From UBA10677 sp045654245 (GTDB lineage: Bacteria; Bacillota; Clostridia; Christensenellales; Pumilibacteraceae), in the NCBI GenBank assembly GCA_045654245.1, contig JAZOMX010000009.1, positions 93,227 through 157,226 of the forward strand: a stretch of DNA of 64,000 nucleotides, written 5' to 3'. This document shows positions 8,427 through 17,354 of this stretch, in pieces. The notes beneath the pieces were generated by a model. It ran no database searches. It was not told the DNA's origin and was given only the letters and a program-made list of their open reading frames with translations. How positions within the stretch are numbered: the first letter of the stretch is position 1; every line of letters begins with the position of its first letter. Both the position numbers and the translations under genes were made by a program.

Positions 8427-11010
8427 TATCGAGTTTCTCCTTAAGGTCATAGAGAATATCGAACGCTTTTTTGGGAGATAATTCGTTCAAATCAAGTTCT
8501 CTTATGATTGACAATATTTCATTGTTAGAGTTGTTTGAAAAAATGGATAGTTGGTAATTCGTATCCTCTTTTTCTTTTCTAGCAATATCAGATTTTTCAA
8601 GTTTTTTGAGAAGTTCTTTTGCTTTTTTTAGTACATCTTCGGGAACGCCGGCTAGGCCTGCGACTTCAATACCAAAACTTTTATTTGCGCTACCTCGCAT
8701 AAGTTTGCGCATAAAAACAATCGTGCCTTGAATTTCGCGAACTGTCATTTTGTAATTTTTTAGTCCAGCGTAGACGCCTTCAAGTTCCGTTAACTCGTGG
8801 TAATGAGTGGAAAACAGCGTTTTTGCTTTAACTTTTGTAGAAATATGTTCAATAATAGCCCAAGCAATACTCAATCCGTCGAAAGTTGCCGTTCCACGAC
8901 CTATTTCGTCGAGAAGTAACAAACTATTTTCCGTAGCGTTATCCAAAATATTTGCAACTTCGGACATCTCAACCATAAAGGTACTTCTACCCGTTGAAAG
9001 GTCGTCGCTTGCTCCTACTCGTGTAAATATTTTGTCGATAGGACAGATTTTTGCGCGCTTAGCGGGGACAAAACTTCCCATATGTGCCATAATGACGATA
9101 ATAGCAACTTGACGCATATAGATACTTTTACCAGCCATATTCGGACCAGTAATAAGCATAGTTTTATTTTCGGAATTGTCTAGTAGTGTATCGTTGGGAA
9201 CGAAAGGTTCATTTCCGAGAAGTTTTTCTACGACGCAATGTCTGCCTTCAATTATTTGAAGTTCAGTAATTTCGTTTCCGATTTCGGGCTTAACGTAATC
9301 TTTGTTCCCAGCGACGATTGTGTTGGAAAATAGGCAATCTAGGTAAGCAATTCGTTTTGCTGAATCCAAAATTTCTTCTATACGTTCATTGATTCTCTCA
9401 ACGATTTTCTTAAAAATTAACTGTTCACGATTTTTAGCATATTCTTCAGCGTTAAGAATTTTGTTTTCAATTTCTTTTAATTCTTCGGTAACGAAACGCT
9501 CGCTGTTTGCAATCGTTTGACGACGAATATAACGAAGTGGAACTAAATCTAGTTGAGATTTTGTTACTTCTATGTAGTATCCAAAAACTCGGTTGTACGC
9601 AATTTTTAGGTTTTTAATTCCCGTTAAGTTCTTTTCGTTTTCTTCGAGTTGCTTTAATACCTTCTTTGAATTTGAATTAATTGCTCTATATTCGTCAAGT
9701 TCGGAATCAAATCCATCCGCTATTATTCCACCCTCTTTTAGTACGCTCGCAGGGTTGGGTAAAATTGCCGAGCAAATAAGCGAGGAAAGTTCGGAAAAAT
9801 CTGCAATGCTTGAGAATAGTTCGCTTATTTTTTTATCGGTAATTCCGTTTGCGGTAAATTTAAGTTTTTCGAGTGATTGTAGCGAATCACCAAGCATACG
9901 ACAATCTTTTGGAGATAAATTTCCATAAGAAGCGCGACTTGCAAGGCGTTCAACGTCGTAAATCGTACTCATATCTTCTCTCATAGCCGAAAGAAGTTGA
10001 TTATTTCTTAATAAATATTCAACGGAAGAAAGTCTTTCGTTGATTTCAGTCATATTGTTCGTGGGGCGTTCTATCCAGTTGCGTAGTAATCTTGCGCCCA
10101 TACTCGTCTTAGTGTTATTCATAAACCAATATAGCGAGCCTTTCGATTTGTTATCGGCAAACGAAGAAACGAGTTCGAGCGTTTTTCTTGCGGACGCATC
10201 AATGCTTAAAAAACCGTCGAGCGATTCGTCGGTAGATTTGGTTATATGTTTAAGCGTGCGTTTTTGCGTTTCGGCCAAATAGTTGAATAGTGCGCCTGAC
10301 GAATTGACGCATAACGGTTTTTCAACTACTTTTTTCCAATCCTTAAAACTGTTTTTAAGGATTTCAAGGGCTGTATCGTATTCAAAAATAGGTTCATTAT
10401 ATAGGGAAAATGGGCATACCCCGCCAAATTTTACTAACGAAAGGTTTACTGACTGTGCAAGCATTTCTTCATTACATATAATTTCTGAGGGTGCAATTCG
10501 GGATAAAAGTTCGTTCAAGTTAAGAGATACTTGCGCGTCAAGTTGTAAAAAACTAAATTCGCCGGTGGAAATATCCGTCCAAGAAACGCCGACTTGTCCA
10601 TTTTGCATATAAATTGACATAAGATAGTTGTTCTTGTTGTCAACTAGCATTTCGCTATCAATTTTCGTACCGGGCGTAACTTGACGAATTATATCGCGTT
10701 CTACTATTCCCTTTTGTTCGCCCGGCTTAGTGGTTTGCTCGCATATTGCAACTTTATAACCGCGCTCTAAGAGTTTTGACATATAACTTTCAACGGCGTG
10801 ATATGGAACACCGCACATAGGAGCGCGTTGTTCGAGTCCACAATCTCTACCCGTTAAAGTTAGTTCTAGTTCCCTACTAGCAATTATAGCGTCATCGAAA
10901 AACATCTCATAAAAATCGCCCAAGCGATAAAAGACCAAGGTGTCTTTGTATTGGTCCTTTATCTTAAAATATTGTTTCATCATCGGTGAGAGTTCGTTTT
11001 TATTTTTCAT
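8413..11010 (-). CDS. mutS: DNA mismatch repair protein MutS
   Basis: 865 residues, normal length for MutS1. The mismatch-reading Phe-x-Glu lies in YRLGDFYEMFFDDA near residue 38. The connector, lever and clamp regions follow, then the ATPase with Walker A GPNMAGKS, Walker B LLLLDEIGRGTATFDG and the FSTHYHEL signature. The C-terminal tail has a helix-turn-helix dimer part (AGLAGVPEDVLKKAKELL). It binds mismatches and recruits MutL, encoded next in the operon. Its ATG overlaps the stop of miaB by one base, so translation is probably coupled. Confidence 0.97.
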   Translation of the reverse strand: MKNKNELSPMMKQYFKIKDQYKDTLVFYRLGDFYEMFFDDAIIASRELELTLTGRDCGLEQRAPMCGVPYHAVESYMSKLLERGYKVAICEQTTKPGEQKGIVERDIIRQVTPGTKIDSEMLVDNKNNYLMSIYMQNGQVGVSWTDISTGEFSFLQLDAQVSLNLNELLSRIAPSEIICNEEMLAQSVNLSLVKFGGVCPFSLYNEPIFEYDTALEILKNSFKDWKKVVEKPLCVNSSGALFNYLAETQKRTLKHITKSTDESLDGFLSIDASARKTLELVSSFADNKSKGSLYWFMNNTKTSMGARLLRNWIERPTNNMTEINERLSSVEYLLRNNQLLSAMREDMSTIYDVERLASRASYGNLSPKDCRMLGDSLQSLEKLKFTANGITDKKISELFSSIADFSELSSLICSAILPNPASVLKEGGIIADGFDSELDEYRAINSNSKKVLKQLEENEKNLTGIKNLKIAYNRVFGYYIEVTKSQLDLVPLRYIRRQTIANSERFVTEELKEIENKILNAEEYAKNREQLIFKKIVERINERIEEILDSAKRIAYLDCLFSNTIVAGNKDYVKPEIGNEITELQIIEGRHCVVEKLLGNEPFVPNDTLLDNSENKTMLITGPNMAGKSIYMRQVAIIVIMAHMGSFVPAKRAKICPIDKIFTRVGASDDLSTGRSTFMVEMSEVANILDNATENSLLLLDEIGRGTATFDGLSIAWAIIEHISTKVKAKTLFSTHYHELTELEGVYAGLKNYKMTVREIQGTIVFMRKLMRGSANKSFGIEVAGLAGVPEDVLKKAKELLKKLEKSDIARKEKEDTNYQLSIFSNNSNNEILSIIRELDLNELSPKKAFDILYDLKEKLDNDRN

Positions 11011-12317
11011 TAAATTGGCTCTCCTTTTAATTGATTGTTTTTCGTTCCCGTTATTTTAACGTCAATAAATTGTCCCAAAACGTTAGTTTTAGAGGGAAAA
11101 TATATCGCTTTTTCGCAAGAGGACTTACCTTTTGCTTTTCCGTCTTTCCATTCGTCACATAAAACTTTATAAGTTTTACCAACGCAAGCATTTGCCTCTT
11201 CGTTGCCTATTTCGAACTGAAGGTCAATTAGTGTACGAATACGCTGTTTTTTTATTCCGATAGGAACTTGTTCCATTTTGTCCGCAGGAGTTCCTGAGCG
11301 TCTTGAATAAATAAAAGTAAACAAATTGTTGTAGCGTACCCTATTGACGATATCTACCGTTTCAAGAAAATCTTCTTCTGTTTCGGTTGGAAAGCCTACC
11401 ATAATATCGCTCGATAATCCAGCGTTAGGAATATACTTGCGAATCATATCAATTTTATTGAGATAATCCGATTTCGTGTACTTCCTATTCATAAGTTTTA
11501 GTATTCTATCGCTACCCGATTGAATAGGTAAATGAATAAAATCGGCTAATTTTTCGCTACTTGCTATTACTTTTACGACGTCTTCGGATAAATCTTTGGG
11601 GTGTGAAGTCATAAATCGAATTTTGTATTCGCCGTCGAATTTGGATAATTTTTCTAGTAAGCGCGCAAAATTTACTTCGCTATCGGCAAAGTCGTTACCG
11701 TATGAATTGACGTTTTGACCAAGTAGGGTTATTTCTTTGTATCCGTCGTCAATGAGTTTCTCCACGTCGTAGCAAACCGTATCTAGATTTCTTGAACGCT
11801 CTCTTCCTCTAACGTATGGAACTATGCAGTACGAACAAAAGTTGTTACATCCATACATAATATTAACCCAAGCGTTTACTCCGCTCGTTCGATAAACGGG
11901 AACGTTTTCGACGATTTCTGATTCTTTTTCCCAAATATCCGAAACGAACTTTTTTGTCTCGAGCATATCAAGATATTCACCAAATTTATGTAAATTGTGC
12001 GTGCCAAATATTAAGTTTATAAATGGACAGCGTTTTTTTAAGGTTTCGGCAGAACCGTCTTTTTGTGCCATGCAACCACAAACGGCTACTTTGATATGCG
12101 GTTTGGTTTCGAGCAGTTTTTTAACTATACCGAGATTACCAAGCACTTTCTGCTCGGCGGTTTCACGAATACAACAAGTGTTAAAAACGATAATATCAGC
12201 GTCTTCTTGAGAAAGCGCCTCTACGTAATTTCGTTCACGCAACATTCCGGCAAGTTTTTCGGATTCGTGAACGTTCATTTGACAACCATAGGTATTTATG
12301 TAATATTTCTTTTGCAT
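11010..12317 (-). CDS. miaB: tRNA-2-methylthio-N6-dimethylallyladenosine synthase MiaB
   Basis: 435 residues. This radical-SAM methylthiotransferase converts i6A37 (made by MiaA) to ms2i6A37. The N-terminal UPF0004 domain starts with YINTYGCQMNVHESEK and has further cluster Cys residues (VFNTCCIRETAEQK, VCGCMAQ). The radical SAM cluster motif is CNNFCSYCIVPYVRGRE near residue 155, and the C-terminus is a short TRAM domain ending LGQFIDVKITG. It heads the operon miaB-mutS-mutL-miaA-ynbB. A promoter with GGAG before the ATG lies directly upstream. Confidence 0.96.
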   Translation of the reverse strand: MQKKYYINTYGCQMNVHESEKLAGMLRERNYVEALSQEDADIIVFNTCCIRETAEQKVLGNLGIVKKLLETKPHIKVAVCGCMAQKDGSAETLKKRCPFINLIFGTHNLHKFGEYLDMLETKKFVSDIWEKESEIVENVPVYRTSGVNAWVNIMYGCNNFCSYCIVPYVRGRERSRNLDTVCYDVEKLIDDGYKEITLLGQNVNSYGNDFADSEVNFARLLEKLSKFDGEYKIRFMTSHPKDLSEDVVKVIASSEKLADFIHLPIQSGSDRILKLMNRKYTKSDYLNKIDMIRKYIPNAGLSSDIMVGFPTETEEDFLETVDIVNRVRYNNLFTFIYSRRSGTPADKMEQVPIGIKKQRIRTLIDLQFEIGNEEANACVGKTYKVLCDEWKDGKAKGKSSCEKAIYFPSKTNVLGQFIDVKITGTKNNQLKGEPI

Positions 12318-12333
12318 ATAAAACTCCTTTTTA

Positions 12334-12362
12334 ATTATACCCTTTTTTTTGAAAAATGTATA
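12334..12362 (-). promoter_or_regulatory. Promoter of the miaB-mutS-mutL-miaA-ynbB operon
   Basis: Minus strand: TATACA (12357-12362), 17 bases, TATAAT (12334-12339), then GGAG at 12324-12327 before the miaB ATG. The -10 is perfect and the -35 matches 4 of 6. Confidence 0.6.
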
Positions 12363-12426
12363 GCAAAATTAGGCGGTAAAAAGTATTTACACCATATTTA
12401 TTATATAAAACGAACATACTAACGTT

Positions 12427-14436
12427 ATGAAAAAACGAATTTTGAGGTCAACGTTTTATTTTTTGCTATGCGTTGCCTTTATTTTGATAGTAATATTAGC
12501 GTTGATACTCGAACCAACTACAAAAATTAGAGGGTTTGCTGAACTTGATAATAATCGATTAAGAGATATATCTAGTACCGTTTCCGTTTATTATGAGAAC
12601 GGAAATGATGCCTTAGTTGAAGGACGCACTAAAAATAATACCACATTTATTAAACTTAATGAAATTCCCCACTTTGTAAAAAATGCATTTGTTGCCATTG
12701 AGGATAAAAGATTTTATAAACATAACGGAGTTGATTACTACAGAGTTTTCGGTGCGTTGAAAAACAATATAACTTCGTTCGGTTTTAAAGAAGGTGCGTC
12801 AACGATTACGCAACAATTAGTTAAGAATACTCACTTAAAGAGTGAAAAAACGATTAAAAGAAAGGTTCAAGAAATTAGGATTGCGAAAGAAATTGAAAGA
12901 AAATATTCAAAAAATGAGATTTTAGAAATGTATTTAAATATTCTATATTTTGGAAACAATCAATTTGGTATTCAAAACGCAAGCAAATTTTTCTTTTCAA
13001 AATCTATTAACGAACTTTCTCTTTCGGAAGGGGCTTTGTTGGCCGGAATTATAAATAATCCGTTTCTTTATAATCCGATTTTGCACCCCAAAAACGCGTT
13101 AAAGCGGAGAAACGCTGTTTTATCGCGCATGCTCGACCAAAAATATATATCGGAAAATGAATATAAAACTGCAATTAATGAAGATTTAGATTTGGATATT
13201 GCAAATAATGCTAGTTGTCAATACGTAGATTCTGTAATTAACGAGGCTTGTAGTGTTTTGGGAATAACTAAAGAAAAATTTTATGAAAAAAATCTTACGG
13301 TACTTTCTTATTGTGATAAAAATTTGCAAAATTATATTCAAAATTTAATTTTTGATAACTCCATTGATGGTGTCGTTATTCACGCTATCGTGTCGAATAG
13401 TAAAAATGGCCGTATAATAGCAGAGTGTTCTAATTCTGAATCGTCGCTTACTAACTACCGTCGTCAACCTGGTTCTATAATTAAGCCGATTCTCGTTTAT
13501 GCGCCTGCGCTTGAAAACAGAAAATTGTTTACTTGCTCCCCTATTGTTGATGAGAGAACTAGTTTTGGTGGATGGGAGCCGAGTAACTTTAACGATAAAT
13601 ACTATGGTTTGGTGAGTGTGAAAGAAAGTTTATCGCGCTCGCTTAACGTTACGGCGGTTAAGATATTAGATTTGGTTGGGGTTGAAAACGCGAAAAAAAT
13701 TGCGGAAAAATTTGGGATAACTTTCTCTAATGCTGATTCAAATCTTTCTTTGGCGCTCGGTGTTATGGGACAAGGGCTGACCTTAGAAGAAATTAATAAT
13801 TCATATAGAGTGCTTGCAAATAACGGGTTTTCCACTTTTGGACATTATATTAAAGCGATTATTGACGCTAATGGAAAGGAGTTATATTCGCAATCCCCTC
13901 GTTTTAATAGGCGTGTAATCGAGCCGGAAACTGCGTATTTAGTAACAGATTGCTTACTTGAGTGTTCACAAAACGGAACGGGAAAAATTATGAAGTTTGC
14001 TGGGGATAATATAGCGACAAAAACTGGAACTGTTGGAAATTCTAACGGAAACACTGATGCGTATTGCGTTGCGTATTCACCAAATTACACTGTGTCTATA
14101 AGAATTAGTAGCGAAAGTGGTTATATGGAAAATTCGATATCTGGAGGTGGGTTACCCACTTTGCTTGCTTGTGAGATTTTCAAGTATTTATCTGATACGG
14201 ATAGATTTACTATTCCAGACGGGATTGTTTTTGAGGAGATTGATATGAAAAAATGGAAAAGCGAGCGCGTCGTTGCGCTCGCTGACCAATCGGTTTTAAT
14301 AAAAGATAGGAAAATCGCAGTATTTAATAAATGTTTTTTACCAAAAAAATACCCGAAGAATATAACTAATTTTTCTGACTTAGATTTGTTATTGAATTTT
14401 AATTATTTCGAGATTGTTAATCGCGTCTTCGATTAG
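12427..14436 (+). CDS. Class A penicillin-binding protein (PBP1A-like)
   Basis: 669 residues, bifunctional peptidoglycan glycosyltransferase/transpeptidase. One N-terminal membrane anchor (about residues 7-28) is followed by a GT51 domain with AIEDKRFYKHNGVDYYR, GASTITQQLVKN and RKVQEIRIAKEIERKYSKNE. The transpeptidase has the nucleophile Ser near 350 in QPGSIIKP, SRSLN as the SxN motif and KTGT near 532. No good ribosome site precedes the ATG. The gene is single on the plus strand. Its last 48 bases overlap the convergent thiI gene. Confidence 0.93.
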   Translation: MKKRILRSTFYFLLCVAFILIVILALILEPTTKIRGFAELDNNRLRDISSTVSVYYENGNDALVEGRTKNNTTFIKLNEIPHFVKNAFVAIEDKRFYKHNGVDYYRVFGALKNNITSFGFKEGASTITQQLVKNTHLKSEKTIKRKVQEIRIAKEIERKYSKNEILEMYLNILYFGNNQFGIQNASKFFFSKSINELSLSEGALLAGIINNPFLYNPILHPKNALKRRNAVLSRMLDQKYISENEYKTAINEDLDLDIANNASCQYVDSVINEACSVLGITKEKFYEKNLTVLSYCDKNLQNYIQNLIFDNSIDGVVIHAIVSNSKNGRIIAECSNSESSLTNYRRQPGSIIKPILVYAPALENRKLFTCSPIVDERTSFGGWEPSNFNDKYYGLVSVKESLSRSLNVTAVKILDLVGVENAKKIAEKFGITFSNADSNLSLALGVMGQGLTLEEINNSYRVLANNGFSTFGHYIKAIIDANGKELYSQSPRFNRRVIEPETAYLVTDCLLECSQNGTGKIMKFAGDNIATKTGTVGNSNGNTDAYCVAYSPNYTVSIRISSESGYMENSISGGGLPTLLACEIFKYLSDTDRFTIPDGIVFEEIDMKKWKSERVVALADQSVLIKDRKIAVFNKCFLPKKYPKNITNFSDLDLLLNFNYFEIVNRVFD

Positions 14437-15549
14437 CCTATCGATATCGTTAATTCTAGCCTCTTCTCTTTCTACTCGCTTTGCTGAAGGATGCGTAACT
14501 GGAGCATCTGGTAGAAATACGGTACAACAATCTTCGTATGGCAATATTGAGGTTTCAAAAGCGCCGATTTTTTGTGAAATTTCTATAATTTCTTCTTTAT
14601 CCATACCTATTAGTGGGCGAAAAATCGGTAGGGTTTTAACCATTGCGTTCGTTACGTTGATGCTTTCCAGTGTTTGACTTGCAACTTGACCAAGGCTTTC
14701 TCCGTTTATAATACAACCGCAATCTCGTAAAAGCGCAACTTTTTCGGCGATACGCATCATAAAACGACGGACAAGAGTAATCATATAACTGCTATCGCAA
14801 CTGCGATGTATTTCTTCTTGGATTTTTGTGAACGGTATGCAAATTAAATTGATTTCACCCGTGTATGCAGAAATTATTTGGGCTAGGTCGATTACTTTTT
14901 GTTTTGCTAGTTCGCTGGTGTAAGGATAAGAGTGAAAATGGATGGCGTCAATAGATAATCCTCGCTTGGACATCATATATCCCGCTACGGGGCTGTCAAT
15001 TCCGCCTGAAAGCATAAGAAGTCCTTTTCCACCGCAACCGACGGGCAGACCGAATGCTCCGGGAATTTTGTCGTTATAGATAAACGTTCCACCGTCCTCT
15101 CGAATATCGATATTGATTACAAATTCAGGATTAAATAAATCCACGGTAAGACCAGGGTTTTTATCGAGCAAAAGTCCACCTAAATGTTTTGCAAGTTCAA
15201 TAGAATTAAGCGGGAAAGTTTTGTCTGCTCTATTGACTGCAACTTTGAATTTGCCTTCCGTTTTACATAATGCTAGCACGGTGTTTTCTATGTTAGCAAG
15301 AGAGGTTTGTGCGTGTTTTGCGATTGATAGCGAATGAATTCCAAAAACTTTAGTTAATCTATCGATTATTTCGCCTTCGATTTCTTCGTTATAACCAGAA
15401 ATGACGTAACGACTGCGTTTATAAGTAAAATTATATTCTAATCCGCTTAGTTTACGCTTAATGTTCTCTATTAATTTGTTTTCAAAAAAACGCTTGTTTT
15501 TTCCTTTTAGGTGAATTTCACCGTAACGAATAAGTATGACGTTATCCAA
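14389..15549 (-). CDS. thiI: tRNA 4-thiouridine synthetase ThiI (no rhodanese domain)
   Basis: 386 residues, the short Gram-positive form lacking the C-terminal rhodanese. It adenylates U8 of tRNA and transfers sulfur from the cysteine desulfurase encoded just upstream. An N-terminal ferredoxin-like/THUMP region (RYGEIHLKGKNKRFFE start) is followed by a PP-loop, LSGGIDSPVAGYMM, and GESLGQVASQTLESI. The start codon is TTG at 15547-15549, with GAGGTAAC eight bases before it; no ATG fits homologues. It overlaps the desulfurase gene by 8 bases, and its 3' end runs 48 bases into the PBP gene on the other strand. Confidence 0.94.
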   Translation of the reverse strand: MDNVILIRYGEIHLKGKNKRFFENKLIENIKRKLSGLEYNFTYKRSRYVISGYNEEIEGEIIDRLTKVFGIHSLSIAKHAQTSLANIENTVLALCKTEGKFKVAVNRADKTFPLNSIELAKHLGGLLLDKNPGLTVDLFNPEFVINIDIREDGGTFIYNDKIPGAFGLPVGCGGKGLLMLSGGIDSPVAGYMMSKRGLSIDAIHFHSYPYTSELAKQKVIDLAQIISAYTGEINLICIPFTKIQEEIHRSCDSSYMITLVRRFMMRIAEKVALLRDCGCIINGESLGQVASQTLESINVTNAMVKTLPIFRPLIGMDKEEIIEISQKIGAFETSILPYEDCCTVFLPDAPVTHPSAKRVEREEARINDIDRLIEDAINNLEIIKIQ

Positions 15550-16669
15550 TTTTGTTACCTCGAAGTTTGTTGATATTGTTTGATAGTATCGTTAGCCCCG
15601 TTTTAATATCCTCATACGAAGTTTGAGGACAAAAACTAATTCTTAACGCTCCGTCAATTTCTTTTTGTGTTAGTTTCATTTCGGAGAGTACCCTATTTCC
15701 GCTCTTTTTGCTAGAGCAAGCAGAGCCTCTGCCGATTAATACTCCGTCAGCGCAACACATAGTTTGAATAATCTCGGCTTTAGTGCCTTTTGCTGAAAAA
15801 GTAATTATATAATTGCTTTTATTTGCTCGTTCGGAAAGGATTGTGACGTCGGGAATTTGTCGTAAAAATTCGATAGCGTACTCGTGTTTTTTGTGACAAT
15901 CGCTACTTGATGCGCTAAACTCTTTAGTTGCTTGTGCGAGCGCAATTATTCCAGCTACGTTCTCTGTTCCCGAACGAAGTCCTCTCTCTTGTCCGCCTCC
16001 AAAAATGAACGGTTTAATTGAAACGCTTGAGGAAACGAACAGTGCACCTATCCCTTTTGGTGCTCCGATTTTATGTCCACTAATCGAATATAGGTCTACC
16101 CCTAATCGCTTAACGTCAGTCGGGGTTTTTAAAAATGCTTGAACGCCGTCAGAGTGAAAAAGCACTTTAGGATTTTTTTTCTTAATGGCTTTTGAAATTT
16201 TTTCTAGGTCGTTAATTGCGCCCGTTTCGTTTGAAACGTGTATAACGGAAACTAGACTGGTTTTGTCGTCGATAAGTGAAAGTAAATGTTCAAAATTGAC
16301 CGTTCCGTCTTCATTTAGAGATGCTATTCTTATGTCATAACCTAGTGATTTTAAGTTTTTTGCGCACTCGTAAACGCAAGCGTGTTCACCTGCGCTGATT
16401 ATTAGATTTCCGTTAGTTTTGTTTTTGAAACCGCTATTTAATGCCCAGTTGTTGGCTTCGGTTGCGCAAGAAGTAAAATATAGTTCGTTGGGAGAGCAAT
16501 TAAAAATTTTTGCAATTTGCGTTCTCGCTTCGTCAATTTTTCGCTTTATTGAAATTCCTTGGCTATAAGTTGACGACGGGTTGAAAAAAGAGTCCGCATA
16601 TACGTCTTTCATTGCATCAATGGCACTATCATAAACCTTTGTAGTTGATGCGTTGTCAAGATAAATCAT
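15542..16669 (-). CDS. Cysteine desulfurase (NifS/IscS family)
   Basis: 375 residues, PLP-dependent, turning Cys into Ala plus a protein persulfide. Features are MIYLDNASTTKV at the start, TSCATEANNWAL, HSDGVQAF, the PLP Lys in SGHKIGAPKGIGALFV and the persulfide Cys in GRGSACSSKK near 320. The position directly before thiI matches the dedicated desulfurase/ThiI pairs of Bacillus (NifZ-type), so it probably feeds sulfur to 4-thiouridine synthesis. Its ATG overlaps the preceding membrane-protein gene by 14 bases. Confidence 0.93.
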   Translation of the reverse strand: MIYLDNASTTKVYDSAIDAMKDVYADSFFNPSSTYSQGISIKRKIDEARTQIAKIFNCSPNELYFTSCATEANNWALNSGFKNKTNGNLIISAGEHACVYECAKNLKSLGYDIRIASLNEDGTVNFEHLLSLIDDKTSLVSVIHVSNETGAINDLEKISKAIKKKNPKVLFHSDGVQAFLKTPTDVKRLGVDLYSISGHKIGAPKGIGALFVSSSVSIKPFIFGGGQERGLRSGTENVAGIIALAQATKEFSASSSDCHKKHEYAIEFLRQIPDVTILSERANKSNYIITFSAKGTKAEIIQTMCCADGVLIGRGSACSSKKSGNRVLSEMKLTQKEIDGALRISFCPQTSYEDIKTGLTILSNNINKLRGNKIG

Positions 16670-17282
16670 TGGTTTGCTCCGTTTCAGTTGCTTTCGTTGG
16701 TTTTCTAATTGATTCGTCGAATACTGAAATCGATAAAGCTTTTCGTAAATTGCTTAAATATTCGGCGTCACTTTCCATAATCACTAATTTTCTTTCGCCG
16801 TCGTGGGGCAAAAAAGCGTATATAAGTTCATTGTTTCCGTTGCAATACGCGTTAACTTTTTTTACCGTTTTATCGGATAGATATCGCTCGTACGAAGGGC
16901 TGTTGACTGCTCCGATTGATGAAATAGACGAAATGGGAATTTCAATTAGAAGTTTGCGTTTTTTGCGATTTAGTACTTTGATTATTCTAAAAGTACTGCC
17001 CAAAATGTGGTAATCATACTCTACTGCTTTTTTATTGAGATATATCGTTGCAATTAGGTGCGTGATTATGAACGGAGATAGAAAACCGATAGCGCTTAGT
17101 AGTGTTGTTAAGACGGAAATCAGGTTGATTTTTAACGGTATATCGTGAAATAAGAGAACGAAAATAGTGGCTAAAATGAGAAGTGTGAGAGATATTTTCT
17201 TGAGCAGGTTGAAAAAATTGAATCTCGTTGGGTGCTCGTTCATAAATTCGTTGGATAAATTTTTTTCGTAATAAATTTCCAT
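16656..17282 (-). CDS. Unknown membrane protein with two N-terminal helices
   Basis: 208 residues, no family recognised. After ~25 polar residues come two hydrophobic stretches (ISLTLLILATIFVLLFHDI, then a longer one around SVLTTLLSAIGFLSPFIITH). A soluble part of ~130 residues follows with short beta-rich segments (HILGSTFRIIKVLN, KLLIEIPISSISSIG) reminiscent of bacterial PH-like membrane proteins; that likeness is inference only. The frame opens at a TTG (17294), but the GGAGG site lies inside that extension, five bases before the ATG at 17282, which decides the start. It is first in the transcript with the desulfurase and thiI. Confidence 0.75.
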   Translation of the reverse strand: MEIYYEKNLSNEFMNEHPTRFNFFNLLKKISLTLLILATIFVLLFHDIPLKINLISVLTTLLSAIGFLSPFIITHLIATIYLNKKAVEYDYHILGSTFRIIKVLNRKKRKLLIEIPISSISSIGAVNSPSYERYLSDKTVKKVNAYCNGNNELIYAFLPHDGERKLVIMESDAEYLSNLRKALSISVFDESIRKPTKATETEQTNDLS

Positions 17283-17308
17283 TTGTGCCTCCAAGTGTTA
17301 CGCTAAAT

Positions 17309-17337
17309 ATTGTAACATAAATTCTTAATTTTTGAAA
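17309..17337 (-). promoter_or_regulatory. Candidate promoter for the membrane protein-desulfurase-thiI operon
   Basis: Minus strand: TTTCAA (17332-17337), 17 bases, TACAAT (17309-17314) with an extended TGT before it. A TGTTAC/GTAACA inverted repeat with a 10-base spacer overlaps the -10, possibly an operator. Confidence 0.4.
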
Positions 17338-17354
17338 CGGTTTTTTGTAAAAAA

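Noticed and set aside
7939..8481. Long plus-strand ORF opposite mutL (180 codons) and several others opposite mutS, trmD and rbgA
   Set aside because: They lie wholly inside well-conserved genes on the other strand, lack ribosome sites and show no family features.
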